Below are positions 1 through 11,027 of a stretch of 64,000 nt of DNA, piece by piece (the stretch's first letter is position 1; every line of letters begins with the position of its first letter). The notes under the pieces are model-generated. The model saw nothing but the letters and a program-made list of their open reading frames with translations, had not been told where the DNA came from and did no database searches. The DNA is from Lineus longissimus (taxonomy: Eukaryota; Nemertea; Pilidiophora; Heteronemertea; Lineidae). The DNA is taken from contig NC_088317.1 of the NCBI RefSeq assembly GCF_910592395.1, positions 6,636,001 through 6,700,000 of the forward strand, read 5' to 3'. The position numbers and the translations under genes were made by a program.

Positions 1-240
1 GCAAATTCTTTGAGAGGTTTTCTTTAGTATAATAGTAGCAAACAGCAAATTCAAGGTAAAAAGTTTTCTTTCTGGTGTCCTTGACACAAATTCTTCAAGA
101 GGTTTTTATGTTGCCCCAAGGCAAATTCTTTGAGAGGTTTTCTTTAGTATAATAGTAGCAAACAGCAAATTCAAGGTAAAAAGTTTTCTTTCTGGTGTCC
201 TTGACACAAATTCTTCAAGAGGGTTTTTCTATTGCCATAG
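1..240. repeat. Two-copy 120-bp tandem duplication at the window edge
   Basis: Bases 1-120 and 121-240 are nearly identical over the first 102 positions and then differ at a few bases. A more degenerate third unit may follow up to about 340, where wording such as ctttgagaagttttg recurs. The array may continue to the left of the window. No coding potential was seen. Confidence 0.9.
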
Positions 241-539
241 GGTTTATTGTTTGCGAAGTTCACTTTGGTTGCCTTGCAACAAATACTTTGAGAAGTTTTG
301 TTTGATTGCCTCGCGGCAATGAGGTTGACGTTGCCTTTCAGCAAGGTCTTGCTTTCAAGAAAGAAGGTAGGTTGAAGTAACAGCCACCAATTTCAGCACA
401 TCAATGTACAAACGAGATCTGAAAAATGAAACGGCCAGGGGCCATTGTGCTCACCGTAAGTATTTTTAGTAGACAGATACAGAAAGTGCTACAGTATGTA
501 GGCCTCTCATAATTTATACATGCATCTGTGACCAGTTCA

Positions 540-600
540 GAGCCGGCCCTGGCCAAGTGGTGAATCCGAGACTTGTGGTTCAAAGCTTGTAGAGTCTAGG
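540..600 (+). repeat. tRNA-like (SINE head) fragment
   Basis: The segment contains TGGCCAAGTGGT, an A-box-like word, and TGTGGTTCAAAGC, a B-box-like word about 20 bases later. This is the arrangement of a pol III promoter in a tRNA-derived SINE. It does not fold as an intact tRNA by eye. Confidence 0.3.
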
Positions 601-897
601 TGAAAATGATAGTGAAGAAACGTGCCACTCCATGACAATGGTGAATATATTTTTAACTTTGACCTCAGTGACCCTGGCAGGTAGGTCAAATAACAAACCA
701 GGGTGATATGTGATGTAGACACATCCACCTGACCATAACAATTTCATCACTGGTTACACTACAGCAATCGGCAAAAAACGATTTCCAAGATGGCCGCCTA
801 ATTAAATCTATGGCACCAAATAAATCAAAAAATAAAGAAAATGTAAGATAGAACTCAGAAAAGAAAAAAGGAAAAGATGAAAAATAAAAATATTTTT

Positions 898-950
898 GGC
901 TGTCCTTGACCGGGGTTTGAACTCACGACCTTTGGATTGCCACAATACGA
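898..950 (-). repeat. tRNA-like B-box fragment
   Basis: On the minus strand the segment reads GAGTTCAAACCCCGGTCAAGG, resembling the T-arm and acceptor end of a tRNA. No complete cloverleaf was found, so it is best read as a SINE or tRNA-pseudogene fragment. Confidence 0.35.
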
Positions 951-1989
951 GGAAAAACCCACAAAACATGCAATTTCGGCCATATTTGAATTCCGATCTG
1001 GCTGAAACTTGGCATACAAATAGTGGCTTCTTAGATGCATCATTACACAAAATTAAAACTCTTTACATTGAACAACGACAAAACGTACCAAGAACGGTAA
1101 AGTTTTCAACTTAGACCTCTGTGAACTTGAAAGGTGGGTCAAATCAAAAACCCGTAAGATATGTGATGTATCCTTGCTGGGAGTACCTACCATGAAACTT
1201 TTATCAAAAACAAATCAGTAATAAGCGAGAAATCACACTTTTTGAGTTTTGAGTTTGGGCCCCCTGGTGGCCAAGTTAACAGTCAGACCGAACCAAAATT
1301 CAGTGTAAAAGGTCAACTGACCTAGGGGGTCATTTGTTCAAAGTTTCAAGTCCATAACTGTTGGGGTTGAGAAACGTGCCATAGTTACACTCAAACGGCA
1401 AATTTACGACATTTGACCTCTGCGACCTTAAAAAGTAGGTCAAATCCGAAAAATCGTGCAACATCTGAGGTAACCTTGCTAGGGGTTCCTGCCATAAAAA
1501 TTTCATCAAAAACAATTTGCTAATAAGCAGGCTATTGCACTTCTTACTTTTTCTGTTTTGGCCCCCTGGTGGCAAAGTCAAGAATCAGATCAGGCTGAAA
1601 TTCAGCACCAGAGGTTATCTGACATAGGGGGTTATATGTACCAAGTTTCAAGCTCATAGCTTTGGTGGTTGAGAAACGTGCCATAGTTACACTCAAACGG
1701 CCAATTCACGCCATTAGACCTCTGCGACCTTGAAAAGTAGATCAAATTAAAAACCCGTAAGATATATGATGTATCCTTGCTATGAGTACCTACCACAAAA
1801 GTTTTATCGAAAACAAGTCACTAATAAGCGAGATATCACACTTTTTAGATATCCACATTTGGCCCCCTGGTGGCCAAGTAGAGAATCAGATCCGACAGAG
1901 ATTTAGTGTCACGGGTCATCTGACCTAGGGGGTCATGTGTACAAAGTTTTAAGTTCATAGGCCTAGCGGTTAAAAAACGTGCCACTGTT

Positions 1990-2030
1990 TTTGAACTAGG
2001 ATACGACGGACGACGACGACGACGGACGAC
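1990..2030. repeat. GAC/ACG-rich microsatellite (left arm)
   Basis: A run of gacgacgacgacggacgacag marks the inner end of the left arm of the 301-bp module array. It is the inverted counterpart of the CGT run near 2,690. Confidence 0.8.
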
Positions 2031-2684
2031 AGACACTGCGGTATCGTATAGACTCCCCTACGGTGAGCCAAAAACAACAAGAAAAATAGTTAAGAATTGA
2101 TTAAAAAAACTCACTGTAGAAATACTGTAGACGATGAAATCTACATGGCATTTTTACTTTACTGACACTGAAGTTCTTCAGTAATTCACGCATTATATTT
2201 TCGTGAGACTCAGCTCGAATATACGCTTAATTCACGCTTAATTTTGTAGATTATGGCATCTGTGAAACTGCCAGATTGAAAGGCCTGTGAAAATTTCATG
2301 GTCTACAGTAACCAACAAATTCATCACTTCTGCTATCAACAACAGATCAGAACTGAAAATAGATTAATGGAAAAGTTTGAATTGTTGGTTGGTTCTTCTG
2401 AATTGAATGTTCGTAGTGTATTTCGAGCAAATTTATGCATACATTTCTGCTGGGGTCAAAGGTCATGAGGTCACATGGAGTTAAAGGGCCACGTTTATGC
2501 GTTAGGTTTTCCATCTCACGTCCGCCGACGTAACCTTTGACCTCTAGCCAACCTCGTCCGTAACTTCTATATTGTATACACTATACCACGGCGCTATAAA
2601 TTTATGGGGACGATTCAGCACAATCACTGGGTTTTTAGCTCACCTCTTAGCAGAGGTGAGCTTATCCCATACCGTGGCGTCCGT

Positions 2685-2687
2685 CGT

Positions 2688-2719
<32 letters not shown>

Positions 2720-2735
2720 CGTCGTCCGTTAGCAG
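2685..2735. repeat. (CGT)n microsatellite (right arm)
   Basis: About 15 consecutive CGT/CGTC units begin the right arm of the inverted array. Any arginine- or valine-rich reading frame here is a by-product of the microsatellite. Confidence 0.85.
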
Positions 2736-4212
2736 GGCACGTTTCGTAACTGTTAGAGCTATTGAGTTGAAACTTGGTACACATGTACCCTTATGTAATG
2801 ACACCTTGGAGACCAAGTTTCGGTCCGATTCGTTTCATGGTTTGGCCACCAGGGGGCCAAACGTTAAAAGTGAAAATATGCAATATCTCCCTTAATAGTA
2901 GTTGGGAAATTTTGAAAAAAATATGGTAGGTACTTCTAGCAAATGTGCATCATATATCCTCCGGGTTTTTGATTTGACCTCCTTTTCAAGGTCACAGAGG
3001 TCAAATGGTGTAAATTGGCCGTTAGGATGTAACGATGGCACGTTTCTAAACTGCAATGACTATTGATACCAAATTTGGTACACATTTACCCATTAGTCAG
3101 GTGATCTCAGGGACTGAAGTTTGGTCCAATATGATTCACCACTTGACCACCAGGGGGCAAAATCCAAAAACCTTAAAAATGTGATTATTCCTTAACTTCT
3201 TGCCCGATTGCCACCAATTTGATATCATGGGTACATCTAACCACCATACAGTATATGTCACACAGGTTTTTAATTTGACCTTCTTGTCAAGGTCACAAAG
3301 GTCAAATGGTGTAAATTCGCCGTCAGGCCGTAACTATGGCACGTTTCTTAACTGCAATGACTATCGATCAAAAATTAGGTACACATGTACCCCTTGGTCA
3401 GGTGATGTCAGGTACCGAAGTTTGGTGCGATCTGATTTGCCGTTTAGCCTCCAGGGAGGGGCCAAATCCTAAATTCTTCAAAATGCCATTATTCCTAGTA
3501 ATGACTTGCCCGATTGGCACCAATTTTATATCATAGGTACATCTAATTCTAACAACCATTCAATGTGTCACCCGGGTCTTCTTTGATTTGACCTACTTTT
3601 CAAGGTCACAGAGGTCGAATGTTATGTAAATTGGCCATTTTGGGGAAATTGTAATTGCTTGGACCTACATCAAACCTAACGCTACATGACACAATACCAT
3701 GCTCTTTATCCATCTTTCCTCCACATGAGGTGAGCACAATGGCCCTGGCCATTTCATTGAATTCTTCCAGAGGCATGTTGATTCGTCGTAGCTACTGAGC
3801 AAGTCACTGTTAGTCCAAAAACAGGTCATTCGACAACAGAATGCATGCATATTGTACACAAATGTACAGGAATGAATAGGAGTCAGGATATTGTTCATCT
3901 ATCAAACTCAATAGTTAGCGGGTATGAAAAATACCTTCTAACCCTCAGTTTAAAGTGAGGGTACGTATATCAACTGATGTCAAAATTAAGAAAGCGCCGC
4001 ACGATCACCATGCACTGCACATGGTCTAGGCTACATGAATCGAACGCGGCAGATCAGAGATCGGGCCTAACATAGGAACCCCATTTTTGTCTATCTGTCA
4101 AAGTGCAGCTAGCTGTTCCCGAGGCAATACCATCTTCTAATATCAGATCGATCGAATCTTGGTATTCAAAAGAACGCATACGTCATTCTCTTAGTGATTC
4201 AGACCACTAGAC

Positions 4213-5095
4213 GCAAGGGCCCAACGCGCCGCGTAGCGGCAAAAAAGCGAAGCTGGCGAAACATTTATAACGGGTCACCGTCACTTATTATTGGACTTAT
4301 AGCGCATTTACGGGGTTGCAACTATTTTGCTTTATAGTGTCACCAGGAAAGAAAAGCATGCGACCTAACGCCGATCTATTTGTATAAAGTGATAATTGGA
4401 AGGTATATAGTAGGAAATATCAATAAAATAATCATTCCATGTCGTCTTTTGAGGGCATTTTTGATTGTAAAAAATATATGTGTACGTCACCGTAGTCTCT
4501 GCAATGATAATTTTATCAGAGCAGTCTCGCGTAGGTAGAAGTTCTTTACCTATTAGTTCTTCACTTATTAGTCTCAACGTCTGGCGCAAAGCCAGACGTT
4601 TTCCATTACGATTTCACTACGATGTTTGACAAGAAGGAGCAGTGCGCGAGGTATGCTAATGAGCAGACTTCCCTCGCTTGAGTTTCTGAAGAATGTTCCA
4701 TATCGCGCTAAGCTCATCACTGCTGATTTATGACAGGCGTGCAACGGGAGGTATCTGCTCCCCAACTTCCACCCGAATACGGTACAATAAGTTACCATTT
4801 GATGGGAATGGGACAATGCCCTCACTGTGTATGGAGTCATAGGGATAAGAAGACATTATTCATTAGTGTTGGTACAAGTGATTTTGCCCAAAAAGCATGC
4901 GCATTCAAAAAACAAAATATGCAAGGTATAACACATGACCATGACGACGTGCAGAAAGTGCACTGGCCAGTGCATAAGATAAAGTTAGCCGAAGTAGCCG
5001 ATAGGGGTCTCTCACCCCTCAAAGTCTGTCACAACTATTCAAGTTTGTACAAGGAATACATGCAGCGCTGACTCTAACAAGACCCAATGGGAATG
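4213..5095. repeat. Interspersed repeat, copy 1 of a family also at 5.4 and 51 kb
   Basis: Bases 4,215-4,530 align closely with 50,970-51,300, sharing the words cccaacgcgccgcgtagcg and agcgaagctggcgaaacat. Bases 4,600-4,740 align with 5,805-5,935 and with 51,380-51,480. Bases 4,965-5,090 align with 5,455-5,570, sharing ataggggtctctcacc. No convincing protein was found. This looks like a multi-copy non-autonomous transposon or a long SINE/MITE. Confidence 0.75.
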
Positions 5096-5454
5096 TCGCA
5101 CAGTCATCTGTCAAAAACAAGACCTATGTTGTAGTATGATCTCTTGCCAATATTTAATAATTGCACTATCGTCATCACCTCATCATACTTCATTGACATT
5201 ACAGGCACAAATTGACATAGACCTGACCACTGTTGCAATCAACGACACAGTCGCTATCCAAGTATCATTATAGAGGTAATTATCATTATCATACCTCATT
5301 AGCATGTGAACCAATCGCGTCGCGTCCTTTGCGATCACGGCAAAGCCTCATGGAATAATGTCTTTCACCGTTGAATAATTTTTCATATTCCATGCCTACA
5401 ACTTCAATTTCTTCATTATTCCATGGCTAGAAGTTCAATACTAATATAATATCC

Positions 5455-6130
5455 AAGATAAAGTTACAAGAAGTAGTCAATAGGGGTCTCTCACCTCTCA
5501 CTGTATGTCCATACTATTCACGCTTGTACGAGGAATACATTCAATGCTGAATCTAACAACACCCAGTGCCCTTACTCTGTATATTAGTCACTGGAAGATG
5601 GCCCATTTCACTCCTTGCTTCTACTTCACCTATAGTCTCATTGCAAACGCCTCACTTCTATGATATCACATTCACTTTCAGCTGTCATGCAACGCAACAA
5701 CTGTGCTATCTGCCATCGCACATCAACGAAGAAGTGCAGCCGCCCACATTCCACCTCACGTCTGTCCGACCAGCTGCAATCCTCGAGGACGCCCCACTGT
5801 ACCACGATTTCACTACGATGTTTGACAAGAAGGAGCAGTGCGCGAGATAGGCTAATGAGCAGACTTCCCTCGCTTGAGTTTCAGAAGAATGTTCCATATC
5901 GCGCTAAGCTGACCACTGCTGACCATGACAGGCGTGCATTGGACTGGTACAGGTTGGAACTGAACATTGAATATGCTGGTGGTGACGCTTTCTGATGAGA
6001 AGTTGGTCGTGACTGATGCAGTATCCTTGGACTTGTCCACACCATCGTTCAATCATTGCTCTCTGAGCTGCCTTGATTCTGTACTTACCCAAATACTAAG
6101 ACCAAATGCCTGTTGACTGTGCTTTAAGAG
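5455..6130. repeat. Interspersed repeat, copy 2
   Basis: Two blocks match copy 1: 5,455-5,570 and 5,805-5,935, the latter containing ttgacaagaaggagcagtgc. The 3' end (6,085-6,147) carries one arm and the loop of the hairpin found complete at 6,461-6,524. The intervening sequence is copy-specific. Open frames here are not conserved between copies, so none is called as a gene. Confidence 0.7.
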
Positions 6131-6460
6131 AGACTGGCGCCATGCCTAGAGATATGACTGACCCCTATTGGCAAATTTGTATGACTTTATCTTGCCTACC
6201 TAGCTGCTGCCTATAGTCTCCCTTTAACTGCGGAACACTTCAAAGTCGATAAAATGCCATGTTCCACCTTTTAATGTGTTCAGACCGCCATTTTCAAAAT
6301 AATCAAGTCAGGACACTGCCTTCTAGTCTCATAATAAATTTTGCTTTCCTCAATAATAACATTTCTTCTTCTTCAATGCTTTCATCATTCCAAACTTCTC
6401 CTCTGACTTTTACAGGGGTACAGTCATGGCAATCAAAACCCAAATACTGAGACCAAATGC

Positions 6461-6524
6461 CTGTTGACTGTGCTTTAAGAGAGACTGGCGCCATGCCTAG
6501 TCTCTCTTAAAGCACAGTCAACAG
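6461..6524. repeat. Perfect 26-bp hairpin in the repeat family
   Basis: Bases 6,461-6,486 are the exact reverse complement of 6,499-6,524, with a 12-base loop (ggcgccatgcct). The shared words are ctgttgactgtgctttaag on the left and its complement on the right. The same hairpin recurs at 51,638-51,740. Confidence 0.9.
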
Positions 6525-6599
6525 ACACCAACCCCCTCAGACTCAGAAACCACAAACGCCCAACCCTTCCTGCTACCTTAATACTTCTGGATTCTAGAA

Positions 6600-8640
6600 A
6601 TCATACTGTTCGACCACGCCGCGTACAACATGTGGAAACATCCCATAATGTAGGTCCACGAAGTAATTGCATGCCATAATATGGCTCCGCGATGTTAGTT
6701 CAACCTCCGGATATTACCGACGACCTCCGTCGATTGCTCACTCGGGGAAACTGGGGTTGGTCGATTGCGATTCCCAGCCGACTCGAACGGCCGCCCGCGG
6801 ATTAAATATTTGCTGAAAACGCCAAACTTTCGCAGTATGGTGATCTCAGCTCGGCCGAGCGAGTAAGTGGTCTACATGGAAGACAGTTCGGCAATTTGAC
6901 CCAGATTCCGGTATGCAAATTTTGTCGCTTGCTCGCGTAAAAATTAGGTCGCGCCTCAACATTTTGTCCCGTCTAAAACCACATATTCCTTGAAAATAAT
7001 TGACTAACAAACAGTTATTTGTGAGTGTTTATTCCCTTTATTCATAACAGCATGATGATGCATTGAAAAATATATGGTCAAAAGGATTTTGTGAGCATGA
7101 AATCTACCAGGACCAACGAATTGGGTCACCATAATTATGACGACGAATGTGTTGACGTCAATCGGCGGGAACATTAGCATATTTTGAACATGTTTTACCT
7201 TGTAGCGCCCCAGGTGATAAAATTTCAAACTAAATTTGGCAAATTTTTAGGATTTGGCAGCGTAGGATTCAAACAAGCTTGGTCGCAATGGACTGTTTTA
7301 TCCCCGAGCGAATATTGCCTTCACGATTCCCGGGCGCCTGGCGGCCAGAAAAAAGGGCGATCGGCAGAATTTTCAAAAAGAATTTGTAGCCCTTTCATAG
7401 GGCAACAATTGTACGTCAATAGATCTGGTGCAGCCCTCCCCGTTAAAAAACGTCGGCCAAAACCAATTTTTTGGGGTGTGACAGTATACAGACAGACATT
7501 TTCCTAGGTTATTTGACTAGCTCTGCTGACCTTTGTGCTCTGCTCAATCAACAAATTTCGGATGCCTTTTTGAGTGAAATGTTCCGGCTGTCGAGACATT
7601 TGCCACAATATGACGTACAATTCCTCGAGTGAAGAATGAAAGCATCTCATAAATGATTTATGGAAGTCTTCCACACAATATATATTACAATAAAATGGAA
7701 GTTCTTATCAACCATCTTTAACTTTTGTACAGTCTCAATAACAAAGTTCTTTACCGTGAACTTCATCAACGATTTCCACCACCCCTTTTTAATACTTACA
7801 TTGCAAGATTTTCTTTTTGGTAGGGACTGTTCTTTGTGCCGACGTTAGATTTATAAATTTGAAACTGTAGGGGGCATTGGGTTTAATAATTTCTTTGCTT
7901 TTTTATGCTCCCCCTTTCCTGAAATGTATTTTTAATGTCACATTTTTCTGAATAAAGATATGTATATATTCAAAAAAGTGCTTTACCTTAATTCCTCCCC
8001 AGCCTAACCAAGAACCTTTTTGTAAAAACCAAGAAACACACATACCATGCTACACTTGGCAACTTAGGGCCAGTTTAGAGTACAGATTGCCACTGGTCCG
8101 GCCTAAGTCACCCAATGTACGACTTAAAAGATTACGTCACTGCCAGCAAGCTAATGGATAAACTGACAACATCTCAGAGGCATAGGTTTTCCAAGATTCC
8201 CCATCAAAAATGTTAAAATCTTACGAAAACCATGCATCGGGAGTAAAGAATTTCTTGACTAAGGCCTCGAATCCAAGTCCTTCCGATCACAAGCTATATG
8301 CTCGGACTGCAATAAGCCACTGTGCTTTAATTTCTTGCTTGTCATGATAACAAAAGATAACTGACCCATGTTATTGACAGTGATAAAACCAAGGAATTAC
8401 ATTGTAAAAAAATCGTAGTTCCTTGAGTAAAGGAAAGATGGCAAATGGTTAAGAAAATCTAAAAATTTACGTGATGTCACACCACGCTTATGTCATGTCA
8501 AGGTATTAACAATATTACAAGTTAACTGATTCGACATTAACACAGCCAGGAACGACAACAAATTGGCAAGATTGAAGACAGATTTAAACCAAAATGTTCA
8601 ATTTTATCAATACACACACAAGTAACGTACTAAAATTACC
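6600..8640. other. Intergenic region, no recognised gene
   Basis: The longest frames are about 107 codons, have no family resemblance and lie in mixed composition. Bases 6,160-6,210 include actttatcttgcctacctag, shared with 35,092-35,135, which marks the end of another repeat. A word CTGAATAAAGATATG near 7,951 could be a polyadenylation signal for a plus-strand transcript, but no matching coding region was found. Confidence 0.5.
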
Positions 8641-8650
8641 AACGGACATC

Positions 8651-9490
8651 TCAAAATACTGCATATCCCCCATTTTCTCCATTTTCACTTTCATGAGTAC
8701 ATGCTGAAGACGTACTCGCTCGCAAAGGCACATTAGCCACGAGCGGGGAACTACCAGTGATAGACACGCTGGCTTCTCCTATTGAACTTCCTGCCTCTGT
8801 TGAACTACGCACAGTTGTACATTTCGCCAGTGGCGACTTCATCATCTCAGATGCAATAGCTACCAAAGGTGAACTGTGCATAGAAACAACAGACAAAAGT
8901 TTTGCATCATATGGACTAGAATCTGAAGGAGCCTGCGGATTTGAAAAAGTTTCTGATACTGGTGGACTTGGGGAACTAAATACAGCCCCAGACTTGTGCC
9001 CCATAGATGGCGCTTGCGCTGCAGGCAGATTCAGAGCAATTGGAGAATTCTCATGAGAGTTATGCGACAAACGCAACAGGGGTGAATCTGAATTTGTCCT
9101 TTGTAACTTTGGTAGTGATCTCTCGTTCTTTTCACTTTTGACTCGAGGTATGCAAGCATCGACTTTCTGCCAGCTATTATTTTCAATGTTAATCGACGGC
9201 ACTTTCACCTGGGCGTCTCCATCTCCTGATTCACTTGGCCCACCTTCCTCGTCTCCAGTCAGATCAACCAAAATTGGAAGTTTTGCTTTATTGTCTTCTA
9301 TTTGTACACAATTGCCATCAGCGTCACTATCACTGTCACGAAGAACAATTGGCTCATTATTCGAGATCCTGTTTTTTAACTTTTTCGGATTTGAATTCTG
9401 TGGCTTATGGCGTTTTCCATTGGATGTTGATGGTATAGCATTGCCATCGTCATCACTCGATGATCCACTTCTCGCTAGTGTTAGGTAAGG
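8651..9490 (-). CDS. DUF7918-like protein, last exon: serine-rich tail with SUMO-interacting motif
   Basis: This is the terminal exon (279 codons plus stop) of a six-exon gene: 15430-15251, 14347-14223, 13618-13543, 12871-12721, 10867-10710 and 9490-8651. All junctions are GT-AG and the reading frame is kept through every one (phases 0, 2, 0, 1, 0), giving about 504-509 residues. The joined first four exons resemble DUF7918, an uncharacterised domain best known in fungi; that link is from memory. This exon is low-complexity and rich in Ser, Pro, Asp and Asn. It has a basic stretch (KRHKPQ, NPKKLKNR) like a nuclear signal and the motif ILVDLTGDEE, a hydrophobic core plus acidic flank typical of a SUMO-interacting motif. 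A nuclear, SUMO-binding protein is inferred. The acceptor is at 9,491-9,492. Confidence 0.85.
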   Translation of the reverse strand, partial: PYLTLARSGSSSDDDGNAIPSTSNGKRHKPQNSNPKKLKNRISNNEPIVLRDSDSDADGNCVQIEDNKAKLPILVDLTGDEEGGPSESGDGDAQVKVPSINIENNSWQKVDACIPRVKSEKNERSLPKLQRTNSDSPLLRLSHNSHENSPIALNLPAAQAPSMGHKSGAVFSSPSPPVSETFSNPQAPSDSSPYDAKLLSVVSMHSSPLVAIASEMMKSPLAKCTTVRSSTEAGSSIGEASVSITGSSPLVANVPLRASTSSACTHESENGENGGYAVF

Positions 9491-9769
9491 CTGAAAAAGG
9501 TGAAACAAGTACTTTTAAATTTGCACTGACCAAACCACAATAGAAGACTTGGGATCTACTTCAATAAAAAAAATGCCTAGTGTTTTACGATCTGTTGTCT
9601 AAATAATGTAGCTGCCATCATTCTGTAACAGGTTTTCAGGACTGAATGAGGAAAAGGGTACTCGGTCCATGTACACTAACAGTAAAGGTTGGTTGAGGTA
9701 TCCACAACAATTGACATCATCAGCCAGGTTCGCATGATACGTCACAGTCTCTTCCGAAACATTTCCGGG

Positions 9770-9990
9770 GAACTAAGGGAGCGGGTCATACATGTACATA
9801 GAGTGCTCTCCTATTCCTCTGCGACAGGTACCCATTCATACTCCTGGACTGAGAGAAGCAACTGCAGGGTTTAAAGTGTCTTGCTCAAGGACACTGTAGT
9901 TTCTGATGCAATCAAACTTTTTCATTGAATCCATGACCTATGAGTGATAAGTCCGGGTCCCAATCATTACGGCTACTACACCACTGATTC
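9770..9990 (-). repeat. SINE-like element
   Basis: The segment contains ggactgagagaagcaactgc followed by gtgtcttgctcaaggacac, wording I recognise from tRNA-derived SINEs of marine deuterostomes. The minus-strand head near 9,985 has A-box-like wording (tggtgtagtagcc). It lies in the last intron of the DUF7918-like gene. Confidence 0.55.
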
Positions 9991-10017
9991 AGTTACCGTT
10001 CATAGTAATCACAGTTA

Positions 10018-10476
10018 GGGGCTGTTGCAAAATTAAAGTGAAGCTTATAGAAACGAAATATTTTAGTTTTTCCTCCAACCCCTCCCCCTCAGAAACTAAA
10101 AATGACGATTTGCAGCTTTATTTTCCCTAGCCTTGTGCTGCACCTACGTTGACTTTTGGCACTTTGGGACATACTTCAAGGCGGGATCCTAGTCTGCTTG
10201 AGGGCAAGTGGTTAAACAGGGAGTTTGAAAGTTCTGGTAGTAACAGACTACCCAGGAAAAGTAGGAGGCTACCAGGCATTTAGGAGCAGATTTGGGCATT
10301 TCGAGGGCCAAAAAACGCTTCAGGAAGGGCCATAAATAATAAAATATACCCCTAAAAAAAAATTGAGGCTTATTTTGGAGAAAAAAACGAAAAAAATATA
10401 ATGACCCCCTAACCCCCTCCCCCAAACGAAATTTTTCGTTTAACTATTGGCTTCACTTTTATGTCACTATAGCCCC
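10018..10476. mobile_element. MITE flanked by TTA duplications (Harbinger-type)
   Basis: The ends are imperfect inverted repeats: GGGGCTGT with AAGTGAAGC on the left, and GCTTCACTTT with ATAGCCCC on the right. The element is flanked by TTA on both sides (10,015-10,017 and 10,477-10,479), the typical PIF/Harbinger target. The interior is A-rich with C-rich blocks and has no gene. It is intronic in the DUF7918-like gene. Confidence 0.7.
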
Positions 10477-10709
10477 TTAAAAACTGGACATATTCATGAT
10501 CATCTCGTTGTACATGTATCTGTGTGCTGTTTAACAATTCTTCAAAGCATTCTAAAGTGTTTGACACTATGAATTATGAAAGAGAATTGGTTCGGCCCAC
10601 CCAAAGGATAATCGAACACCACTATCCTTTGGTAAATGCATCTGGTCACATAAGTACATTGGCCAGAACGATATAAAAAATAACTTTTGGAAGGTTTAAA
10701 ATGGCTTAC

Positions 10710-10867
10710 CTTGAGTCTAAACCCCATCTCCTGAAGTGAGTGACCCATGCGGTAGTGGATGGTCACTTTGCTGAGGAAGTCCAGTCGTCTCCAAACATGC
10801 ACAACTCGGTGAGGATACTTCCGGTAGAGCACATTACCAACTTTGGTTGTTGACATGGTGAACTGGC
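10710..10867 (-). CDS. DUF7918-like gene, exon 5
   Basis: Fifty-two full codons follow a split glycine codon. The acceptor is TTTCAAG on the minus strand and the donor is AAG|GTAAGC. It encodes a basic, aromatic segment with YRKYPHRVVHVWRRLDFL and GHSLQEMGFRLK. It joins in frame to exon 4 (12,871-12,721) and exon 6 (9,490-8,651). I do not recognise a separate domain. Its hydrophobic/basic alternation suggests a folded extension of the preceding domain. Confidence 0.85.
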
Positions 10868-11027
10868 CTTGAAATAGAGAGAACAAGATGAAAATAGCCC
10901 ATGGGAAGAGAATTCTGCATTGTTTTGATGAAGAAATGAAAGTCTTGCAACAATTACAATACAACTAACAATCTGTATCTGTCAAGAATCGGGCAATATC
11001 TTAAAGCGGTCATGGTTCATGGTTCAA

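Larger units (their letters stand above)
423..3760. repeat. Large inverted element built of ~301-bp modules
   Basis: The outer ends are inverted copies: GGCCATTGTGCTCACC near 437 and its complement near 3,735. Inside are three modules in one orientation (about 1,130-2,040) and three in the other (about 2,700-3,640). They meet around a (CGT)n tract and a short GCTCACCT/AGGTGAGC hairpin at 2,638-2,664. The module period is 301-302 bp, measured from a shared G-rich motif at 1258, 1560 and 1861, and at 2844, 3145 and 3447. Each module carries a run like ggccaccagggggcc and one or more AGGTCA half-sites. No transposase is visible, so this is a non-autonomous element or satellite-like array. The left arm also holds unrelated sequence at about 540-1,060. 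Confidence 0.75.

Noticed and set aside
2572-2895. Frame with a run of nine or more arginines
   Set aside because: The run is encoded by the CGT microsatellite inside a repeat array.
8757-9488. Plus-strand frames of 99 and 116 codons
   Set aside because: Antisense shadows of the serine-rich last exon of the DUF7918-like gene.
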